The notes under the pieces were generated by a model. That model made no database searches. It had not been told where the DNA came from and saw nothing but the letters and a program-made list of their open reading frames with translations. Shown one piece after another: positions 21,301 through 28,771 of a stretch of 64,000 bases of DNA. Source of the DNA: an uncultured Acetatifactor sp. (GTDB taxonomy: Bacteria > Bacillota > Clostridia > Lachnospirales > Lachnospiraceae). Location: the NCBI GenBank assembly GCA_947589075.1, contig CANQBS010000002.1, positions 37,656 through 101,655 of the forward strand. Direction: 5' to 3'. The first letter of the stretch is position 1. Each line of letters starts with the position of its first letter. The position numbers were made by a program, and so were the translations under genes.

Positions 21301-21538
21301 CGGCCATGTGATCATAGAGACGGTGAAGCCCATGGAGGAGAACGGAAGAGGTTTTGTGATGAGGCTGTATGAGGCGGAAGGCTCCGGGGATACAGCGCAT
21401 CTGAGCTTCCCCTTCCCTGTAAGAAAAGTTTCCCGGACTAACATGCTGGAAGAGACGGAAGAAGAGTACGGGGCGGTTCAGAGTCTTACCCTTTCTTTCA
21501 GGGCTTTTGAGATCAAGACGCTGGTGGTGGAGTACTAA
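18362..21538 (+). CDS. Alpha-mannosidase, GH38 family
   Basis: [70 protein letters not shown]. Confidence 0.93.
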   Translation: [1058 protein letters not shown]

Positions 21539-21636
21539 AAAATGAATCTGGACAGACATGCTGTTTTCAGAATCAGGAAGGCATGCCTGTCAATCTGAGG
21601 GAGGATCGCGCAAGCGCTCCGGAATAGGGGAAAATC

Positions 21637-22839
21637 ATGAATGATAAAAATTCTCATTACGTCAAATTAGGCATTACCTTAGCCCTGGGGCTTTCCGCGG
21701 CAGTGGTGATTTTTTTGCTGCTTTCGCATCTGGCGGGCATCCTGAGCTTTTTCAATGTCATTGTTTCCGCCCTGCAGCCTGTGATCGTAGGGGCGGTGCT
21801 GGCTTATCTTCTTTGTCCAATCGCAAAGTTTTTTGAAAGGCATATCGGGAGGGGAAAACCAAACCGTTTTGCAAGGCCGATTTCCACGTTTCTTACCATC
21901 CTTTTGGCCTTTGCTGTCATCGCTTTGTTCTGCGCTATGGTGCTTCCCCAGCTGGCGGAGAGCGCCATCAGCCTGGTCATGGGACTCCCTGATATGGTAA
22001 AGGCACAGCTGGCAAGGCTGGAAGGGTATCTGAAGGCGGACAGCGAAGCGGCTGCCGTAGCTATGCAGATGATAGAATCGGTGGAAAATTTCCTGGTGGA
22101 CTGGATCAAAAATCATCTCCTGTCCACGATCTCCACCCTGTCCAACAGCGTCTTGTCCTTCGGTTCCATGATCATCAATCTTGTGGTTGCCGTTATCGTT
22201 GCGATCTACCTGATCCTGGACCGGGAACGCTACATAGCCCAGTGCCGGAAGCTTTTCTTTTCCATCAGCAAAAATGAACGGGCAAACGGGGTGATCATGG
22301 AGACTCTGGCTCAGGTCGACAGGATCTTCGGCGGTTTTATCTCGGGAAAGCTTCTGGATTCCCTGATCGTGGGGCTGATCTGCTTCGCCTTCCTGACCAT
22401 TGTGCGGATGCCCTATGCGCTTTTGATCAGTGTCATCGTGGGCGTGACCAATATCATACCCATGTTCGGACCCTTTATCGGCGCCATACCCAGCGCTTTC
22501 CTTCTCCTTTTGGTTTCTCCCGGAAAGTGCGTGGTATTCCTGATCTTCATCATTATCCTGCAGCAGATAGACGGAAACATCATTGGTCCCCGTATCCTGG
22601 GCAATTCCACCGGTCTTTCGGCGCTTTATGTGACGGTGGCAATGCTTTTGTTTGGAAAGCTGATGGGATTCTTGGGAATGATCATCGGCGTGCCTCTTTT
22701 CGCAACCCTGTATTATATTGTGAAGAGACTGGCTGAAGCTTCCCTGGCAAAGCAGAAAAAGCCTGTGGAGACAGAGGCCTATGTGCTGAAGGAGGAAGTA
22801 CGGGAAGCTCCCGGGGCAAAGGAAGGAAAGAAAAAATAA
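21637..22839 (+). CDS. AI-2E family transporter
   Basis: FIIILQQIDGNIIGPRILGNSTGLSALYVTVAMLLFGKLMGFLGMIIGVPLFA; multi-TM. Confidence 0.87.
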   Translation: MNDKNSHYVKLGITLALGLSAAVVIFLLLSHLAGILSFFNVIVSALQPVIVGAVLAYLLCPIAKFFERHIGRGKPNRFARPISTFLTILLAFAVIALFCAMVLPQLAESAISLVMGLPDMVKAQLARLEGYLKADSEAAAVAMQMIESVENFLVDWIKNHLLSTISTLSNSVLSFGSMIINLVVAVIVAIYLILDRERYIAQCRKLFFSISKNERANGVIMETLAQVDRIFGGFISGKLLDSLIVGLICFAFLTIVRMPYALLISVIVGVTNIIPMFGPFIGAIPSAFLLLLVSPGKCVVFLIFIIILQQIDGNIIGPRILGNSTGLSALYVTVAMLLFGKLMGFLGMIIGVPLFATLYYIVKRLAEASLAKQKKPVETEAYVLKEEVREAPGAKEGKKK

Positions 22840-22882
22840 AAAACGCTGTTTTATTCTATATCATTGCCTTGGAAAGGAAACG

Positions 22883-23743
22883 ATGGGCGTCATGGCGGAC
22901 AGGGAAAAGATAATCGCAGAGGAAATGATCATAGAGGAAGGGGAAACCCCGGATGGAACCCCGGAGAGAATCTCGGAGAAAGAAACTCCGGGCAAAACCC
23001 CGGAGGAGCGGAAAAGGATCTGCGGCGTAGTGTACCGTCCGGCAGACGGGATGAAGCATCCGGCGGTGATCATGAGTCACGGATACAACGGTTCTTCCGC
23101 GGATTTTGAAGAGGACGGCAAATTCTATGCGGAGCATGGAATAGTCGCCTGTGCCTATGACTTCCGCGGCGGATCGGTCCGTTCCAGAAGCAGCGGAAAA
23201 AGCACGGAGATGAGCCTTTATACGGAAAAAGAGGATCTTTTAAGGGTTTATCGAACAATCGGCAGCCTGGAGTATGTGGAGAAAACAAAGATCTTTTTGT
23301 TAGGCGCAAGTCAGGGCGGCATGGTGACCGCCCTGGCCGCGGAGGAACTGGGAGAACAGGTTCCTGGCATCGTGCTCTATTTTCCTGCATTTTGTATTGC
23401 GGATGACTGGAGAAAAAAATTCCCATCTGAAAAAGCAATACCGGAAACGGTGGATTTCTGGGGCATGAAGCTGGGAAGGATTTATTTTTCCTCCATACGC
23501 GGGCTGCAGATTTTTGAGACCATCGGAAGCTATCCGGGGAATGTGCTGATCCTTCATGGAGACAGGGATCCGGTCATTCCCATGGATTATATGATCGAAG
23601 CTCAGAAAACCTATGCCCATGGGGAGCTTGTGGTCCTTCCCGGCGAGGGGCACGGCTTTTCCCCGGAAGGCGCAGGGACCTCCCGGGAACGTGTGCTCAG
23701 CTTTTTTAAGAAGAAAGTCCAGACTCTTCCTGATGATGTGTGA
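22883..23743 (+). CDS. Alpha/beta hydrolase (dienelactone hydrolase-like)
   Basis: PAVIMSHGYNGSSADFE, LGASQGGMVTALAA nucleophile elbow, LILHGDRDPVIPMDYM, GEGHGF. Confidence 0.87.
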   Translation: MGVMADREKIIAEEMIIEEGETPDGTPERISEKETPGKTPEERKRICGVVYRPADGMKHPAVIMSHGYNGSSADFEEDGKFYAEHGIVACAYDFRGGSVRSRSSGKSTEMSLYTEKEDLLRVYRTIGSLEYVEKTKIFLLGASQGGMVTALAAEELGEQVPGIVLYFPAFCIADDWRKKFPSEKAIPETVDFWGMKLGRIYFSSIRGLQIFETIGSYPGNVLILHGDRDPVIPMDYMIEAQKTYAHGELVVLPGEGHGFSPEGAGTSRERVLSFFKKKVQTLPDDV

Positions 23744-23754
23744 AAAGCTGAAAC

Positions 23755-24729
23755 TCAGGCTTCCTTTTCCAGGATATGAAGGAAACGTTCCCGAATGGCG
23801 GAGTCAGGAAAAGGTCCTAATTGCTCCAGATTTTCGTTGCCGATGGTTCCCCCCGCCATTTCCGCATGGCCGCCGCCTTCTCCAAGATCCTGGAGAGCCT
23901 GATTGATCAGCTTTCCCGCATGGACAGAAGGATTCTCCGAACGCACGGAGAACTTGATCTCTTTCTTGCGGTAGGAGTAAATGATAGCGATGGCCACTTC
24001 CTCCAGGCTGAGGATAAAGTCTGCCACCAGTGCGATCAGCGCGTCAGGGCAGTCGAAGGGAATGGAAGCGATTCCCACATTCCCGTATACCTCAATGTTT
24101 TCAATGGCTGAGCCGTAAGCCTTCAAGTCATTGAATTCCATGGTATTTTTTTCCAGGACGATGAGTTTTTGATGATCGACCAGGGGGAACAGATACTGGA
24201 ACATCTCAATATCCGGCATCGTGACTCCCCTTGTGAAATGAGCTGTGTCTATTTTCAAACCGTATAACAGAGCCGTGGCTACGTCCGCCGCAGGGGTAAT
24301 TCCCAGATCCCGGTAATATTGGGCGATCAGGGTAGCGCAGCTTCCCACCGTCCTGATATCCGAATAAAGGTAGGATTCCTCCTTATAGGTGGGATGGTGG
24401 TCGATGCAGGCGATCTCGTCGCCGATCAGATTCAGGATATTTCCGCCATTTTTCTGGGAGTCCACACAGATGATATAATCCTCGGGCCGCATATCCTCTT
24501 TTATTGCTGAATAAGGGAAAATCTCTATATGGAGCAGGTCTGTCATTTTCTTGGTGTTGATCTTATCGATCTTTTCATGGTAGCACAGGGTAGAAGAAAT
24601 TCCATAATGCTCCAGCAGCTTTTGAAGTCCGTAGGCGGATGCGATAGCATCCGGATCCGGGAAGTTATGTGTCTGGATGTATACCTTTTTCGTCTGACAT
24701 AGTTTTACCAGCTCCATAAATTTTTCCAT
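23755..24729 (-). CDS. DHH-family phosphoesterase (NrnA-like)
   Basis: HNFPDPDAIASAYGLQKLL, CVDSQ, CIDHHPTY, C-terminal GEGGGHAEMAGG (DHHA1). Confidence 0.9.
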   Translation of the reverse strand: MEKFMELVKLCQTKKVYIQTHNFPDPDAIASAYGLQKLLEHYGISSTLCYHEKIDKINTKKMTDLLHIEIFPYSAIKEDMRPEDYIICVDSQKNGGNILNLIGDEIACIDHHPTYKEESYLYSDIRTVGSCATLIAQYYRDLGITPAADVATALLYGLKIDTAHFTRGVTMPDIEMFQYLFPLVDHQKLIVLEKNTMEFNDLKAYGSAIENIEVYGNVGIASIPFDCPDALIALVADFILSLEEVAIAIIYSYRKKEIKFSVRSENPSVHAGKLINQALQDLGEGGGHAEMAGGTIGNENLEQLGPFPDSAIRERFLHILEKEA

Positions 24730-24876
24730 GTTGTCTTACCCTTCCTTTGTTCTTTTTATTTTCTGAATAAATTCTAATGCAGTTTTGGGCAAATATCAAT
24801 ATTTTTCAGGTAAATTCCCAAAAGTATGATCAGATATGTCTTTTAAAAGGAAGTATACACGATTTCCGGCGGTTTT

Positions 24877-25407
24877 TCAATCCTGGATTTTATAGTTCCG
24901 GCTTACAAAGTCGATCTCATCGATCCCGGCGTCGGCGTTGAGCCGCAGGGCAAGATAGAAGAAGTAATCTGACAGAAGGTTCGCAAGATCCAGAAGGAGC
25001 GGTTCCACGGCATGTCCCTGCCAGATATGGCGGTAAAGAAGCCGCACCAGTTCTTTCCCCTGAACCCGCAGGATATGGGCCATGCAGGTTTCTTCGCAGC
25101 CCTGGGGCGTTACAAAACGGCGGCATCTGTCCTTACACTGGGATCGGAGCTGTTGCGAGGCGGCAAAGAGGCGTTCCTTTTCTTCCTCTGTTACTTTAAG
25201 CTGTGTCCGCAGGGAAGGATTCATGTGGTAGATCAGTTGGCAAATCCACAATAGTTCGTTCCTGAGGTATTCATCCGATACCCGGGCGCGCAGCAGTCCT
25301 ACTCCGCTTGCCATTCTGTCGGTCATCAGTTCAAAATCACATCGCAGGTCGTCGGAGGCGTCGCTTAAAAACGGGTATGCTTCATAAGGGCTTCTGTAGA
25401 TTTCCAT
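24877..25407 (-). CDS. Cobalamin adenosyltransferase-like protein (PduO-type fold)
   Basis: RRFVTPQGCEETCMAHILRVQGKELVRLLYRH...ANLLSDYFFYLALRLNADAGIDEIDFVSRNY; last gene of B12-riboswitch cluster. Confidence 0.6.
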   Translation of the reverse strand: MEIYRSPYEAYPFLSDASDDLRCDFELMTDRMASGVGLLRARVSDEYLRNELLWICQLIYHMNPSLRTQLKVTEEEKERLFAASQQLRSQCKDRCRRFVTPQGCEETCMAHILRVQGKELVRLLYRHIWQGHAVEPLLLDLANLLSDYFFYLALRLNADAGIDEIDFVSRNYKIQD

Positions 25408-26203
25408 GTTGATCCTCCCTGTTGGTCAGCGTTTCCCACCGGAGCCGGGACTTTCGCATATATCCGGGGACGTCGATCCCGAAGACCCGGCTCAGTGCTT
25501 CCGGCTCCAGGTCCGCTGTCTTTCCCAGGAAAACGGTTTTGCCCTGATCCATTAAAAGAACCGTGTCCGCAAAGGAGAAGGCCAGGTCCAGGTCGTGGAA
25601 TACGCCTATGGCAGCCCGCCCGGGCTCCCCGGTCCATTTCTTCAGATCTTCCACCAGTTCCACCTGGTATTTCAGATCCAGATGGTTGGCCGGCTCATCC
25701 AACAGGATCAGACGGGGGGTCTGGGCAAAGGTTCTGGCTAACAGCACCCGCTGAAGCTGTCCCCCGGAAAGCTCCGTGATGGGCTTGTCCCGTTCCTGCC
25801 AGAGCCCCAGCTTTTTCAGCTGCTCCTCCGCTATCCTGCGGTCCTCAGCGTCCGGAGAAGAGAAGAGCCGGCTTTCCAGGTGGGGATATCTTCCCAGGAG
25901 TACCGTTTCCATCACCGTGTAGGAAAAGGAAACGGAATGCATCTGGGTCAGCATTGCCAGATTTCTCCCTCTCTCCCGTATTGTCATGGTCCGAAGGTTT
26001 TGTCCCTCCAGTTCTATATTGCCTGAGGAGGACAGGATCCCCATGATTCCCCGAAGCAGCGTGGTCTTGCCGCAGCCGTTGGGTCCAAGGAGCGCCAGCC
26101 GCTGCCCAGGCGACAGAGTAAAGGAGATATCTTTCACCACAGGCGCTTTCCCATATCCGCAGGAAAAAGAGTCGATACGAAACATCGGATGTTCGGAAGG
26201 CAT
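25382..26203 (-). CDS. btuD: Cobalamin/iron-type ABC transporter ATPase (BtuD-like)
   Basis: LLGPNGCGKTTLLRGIMG, ELSGGQLQRVLLARTFAQTPRLILLDEPANHLD. Confidence 0.88.
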   Translation of the reverse strand: MPSEHPMFRIDSFSCGYGKAPVVKDISFTLSPGQRLALLGPNGCGKTTLLRGIMGILSSSGNIELEGQNLRTMTIRERGRNLAMLTQMHSVSFSYTVMETVLLGRYPHLESRLFSSPDAEDRRIAEEQLKKLGLWQERDKPITELSGGQLQRVLLARTFAQTPRLILLDEPANHLDLKYQVELVEDLKKWTGEPGRAAIGVFHDLDLAFSFADTVLLMDQGKTVFLGKTADLEPEALSRVFGIDVPGYMRKSRLRWETLTNREDQHGNLQKPL

Positions 26204-26204
26204 T

Positions 26205-27200
26205 TCATTTCCTCCTTTTTCTGAAAAATACATAGAGAAAAAACGGCGCGCCGAGCAAAGCCGTGACCGCTCCCACGGGAATTTCCCTGGGGGAGGCCAG
26301 GGTTCTGGCTGCAAGGTCGCACAGGACCATAAAGCTGCCGCCCAAAACCATGCCGGCAGGCAGCGTCCGTCTGTGCCCCGCCCCGAAAAGCCTGCGGGCG
26401 ATATGGGGCGCCACCAGATCCACGAAGCCTATGATCCCGGAAAAGGATACAGCTGTGCCTGCGAGCACCGCTACAAGGGCGATCAGCCCCAGTCTGGACC
26501 GCTGTGGGTCTACGCCCATGCCCTGGGCCTGCTCATCCCCGAAGGTCATGACATCCAGCATGGATGCGCGCCTCATAAACAGGATAAAGCATAAAATCAG
26601 TACGGGACAAAGCACCGCTGGCCCTCTCCAGCCCTTTGCGGCAAAGCTGCCCATCTGCCACAGGCTGATGCGCTGGGCGTATTCTGGGAGCATGGCCGCC
26701 ATCAGGTCCATAATGGCGGAGAAAAAGAGGGAGATCACCATTCCTGTCAGCACCACTGTAACGCTGGAGAGCCTTTTGTCAAATGCCTTCGCAAGGGCAA
26801 GGGCTAGCAGCACAGTAACCAGTCCGCCTGTAAAACCGGCTGCAGGCAGAAGGAAGGTTCCGGCAAGTCCTCCGGTGAGGCCGGCGGTCATGACGGCTGT
26901 GGCTCCGAGTCCCGCCCCGGCGGAGACTCCCAGACCGAAGGGCGATGCCAGGGGATTATCCAGGGCGGACTGCATTACGGTTCCTCCCGCCGACAAAGCC
27001 GCTCCGGTTAAAAAGGCCAGCGCGACTCTGGGGAGACGAAGGCCCAGGACGAGGGCACGGATGCCCTCGTCCCCCCTTCCGGTCAGGGCTGTCAGGATCT
27101 GGACCGGAGATATGGGAACGCTCCCGACGCCGATGCCCAGAAGAACCGACAGGACAGCCAGGATCCCCAGGAGGATGGCGCCCCTCTTATACTTATTCAC
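26205..27200 (-). CDS. btuC: FecCD/BtuC-type ABC transporter permease
   Basis: LRLPRVALAFLTGAALSAGGTVMQSALDNPLASPFGLGVSAGAGLGA; FVDLVAPHIARRLFGAGHRRTLPAGMVLGG. Confidence 0.93.
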   Translation of the reverse strand: MNKYKRGAILLGILAVLSVLLGIGVGSVPISPVQILTALTGRGDEGIRALVLGLRLPRVALAFLTGAALSAGGTVMQSALDNPLASPFGLGVSAGAGLGATAVMTAGLTGGLAGTFLLPAAGFTGGLVTVLLALALAKAFDKRLSSVTVVLTGMVISLFFSAIMDLMAAMLPEYAQRISLWQMGSFAAKGWRGPAVLCPVLILCFILFMRRASMLDVMTFGDEQAQGMGVDPQRSRLGLIALVAVLAGTAVSFSGIIGFVDLVAPHIARRLFGAGHRRTLPAGMVLGGSFMVLCDLAARTLASPREIPVGAVTALLGAPFFLYVFFRKRRK

Positions 27201-28185
27201 TGTAATACTCCGGATAGATGGCGGCTGCCATTTCCTGGAGCGCTTTTACCACATTGTGGTCAGGCAGGGAGGATGCCATGTTGTCTATGTAATAGACTGC
27301 TCCTTCCTTAACGGCGGTAACCGCCTCCCATCCCGAACGGGACTTGATCTCCCCGATGGGATCGTCTATATAGTTTACATTGGTCAGGATGACATCCGGA
27401 TTGGCGTTTACCACAGTTTCTTCCGTAACTCCCAGCCAGCCGGATTCGGAAGCCAGAATGTTTTCCGCGCCCAGGAGCTCCAGCATTTCATTGAGGAAGA
27501 CTCCGCTGCCGAAGCTGTACATATACGGGGCGGCGGAGATTTCAAAATAGACGGACTTCTTATCCGTTATGGTTTTGCCGATGGCTGCGATCCGGTCTAT
27601 TTCCTCCTGCATGCTGTCGATGATCTCCTGTCCCTTTTCTTCCGCTCCGAATACCGATGCCACAAAGGCGATATCGCTTTCGATATCTGCGATGCTGTCG
27701 CTGGTGGGAACACATGCCACGCAGACCCCCAGGTCCATCAGAGACTGATAGGGATTTTCCTGGTCGTACAGGGTCATGTTGGTGACGAGCAGCAGGTCGG
27801 GTTTCAGATTCACCAGCTGTTCCATGTCCGGGGCGGACAGATCCAACACGATAGCGTCCTCCTTCAGCCCTTCGAGTCCTGCGCTGGAGGTGTCATAAGC
27901 TTCGATCTTGTCCCCGTATCCCAGGGCGACTACTGTTTCCGCCAGGGAGGGGGCCAATACTGCTATCGTGTCGATCTGAGCCGGCACCGTGATCTCGGCG
28001 CCACTGGGATCCGTAAGTGTGCGCGGAGAGGAGGGTTCTGACGTTCCGCTGTCTCCGCAGGCAGTCAGGCTCACAGCCAGGATCATGGCCATGAGCAGAC
28101 TGAATACTTTTGTCTTTGATCTTGCTTTGGATTTTGTGGTTGCTTTTGTTTTCGACTGGATTGTCGATTTGGGATTTTCCCGCAT
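27193..28185 (-). CDS. btuF: ABC transporter substrate-binding lipoprotein (BtuF-like)
   Basis: Lipobox AVSLTACGDS; periplasmic binding fold of BtuF/FhuD type; under cobalamin riboswitch. Confidence 0.88.
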   Translation of the reverse strand: MRENPKSTIQSKTKATTKSKARSKTKVFSLLMAMILAVSLTACGDSGTSEPSSPRTLTDPSGAEITVPAQIDTIAVLAPSLAETVVALGYGDKIEAYDTSSAGLEGLKEDAIVLDLSAPDMEQLVNLKPDLLLVTNMTLYDQENPYQSLMDLGVCVACVPTSDSIADIESDIAFVASVFGAEEKGQEIIDSMQEEIDRIAAIGKTITDKKSVYFEISAAPYMYSFGSGVFLNEMLELLGAENILASESGWLGVTEETVVNANPDVILTNVNYIDDPIGEIKSRSGWEAVTAVKEGAVYYIDNMASSLPDHNVVKALQEMAAAIYPEYYSE

Positions 28186-28208
28186 TTTTTAATCCTTCCT
28201 TTCTTCCG

Positions 28209-28246
28209 GTAAAAAAGAACACCCCTCCGCATACGAGGGGTGTTTT
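28209..28246 (-). terminator. Expression-platform terminator between riboswitch and btuF
   Basis: Minus strand AAAAACACCCCTCGTATGCGGAGGGGTGTTCTTTTTT. Confidence 0.8.
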
Positions 28247-28249
28247 TGC

Positions 28250-28460
28250 CGTCAGAAACCAGGCTCCGGGAAGTGGGTCCTCCGAAGACCGGCACAAAAA
28301 CACGCATAGGTTCATTCATCGTGGACCTATGCAGGACAGACTCAGCGATCTGGCTGAACGCAAATGGGCGTATCACAGTGGCGGGACCGTGCGGGATTCT
28401 CACCCGGCTTCTCTGAATAAATGCCTGACCCTTGTAGTGGAAAGCATTCAATTTTCCGGT
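28250..28460 (-). ncRNA. Cobalamin riboswitch
   Basis: Minus strand GAAGCCGGGTGAGAATCCCGCACGGTCCCGCCACTGTGA core, in front of btuFCD and followed by intrinsic terminator. Confidence 0.9.
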
Positions 28461-28468
28461 AATGTGTG

Positions 28469-28642
28469 AGTTCACTCAGCACCCAAGCCGAATAGATTCG
28501 GCTGGCAAAGCCGCGCTTACGCGCTTTCCGTCGCTTCGCGACTGCCTTTGCTCATGAAATGGCGCTCCCTTCGTCCGTTCAGCCAAGAGCAGATATTCGT
28601 GCCAGCACGAATCTGCTCCTTGGCTGAACGGACGAGTGAACT
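28469..28642. repeat. Multi-hairpin repeat element, copy B
   Basis: AGTTCACTC/GAGTGAACT ends; CGTCCGTTCAGCCAA/TTGGCTGAACGGACG arm; core GCAAAGCCGCGCTTACGCGCTTTCCGTCGCTTCGCGACTGCCTTTGCTCAT shared with copy A. Confidence 0.8.
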
Positions 28643-28771
28643 GTAGCGAGCATAGTATATCAGACCGCTTTTGCTCTGTCAAGATGTTGAAATCTCCATC
28701 ATTTGATGTTAGAATAAAGGATATCATTGCAAACTGAAATACGAAAGAAAAAGTGTTGTGGGGATGGCAGG

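Noticed and set aside
26263-28041. 592-aa plus-strand ORF opposite btuC/btuF
   Set aside because: Shadow ORF of a GC-rich coding region; the minus-strand proteins have clear family motifs
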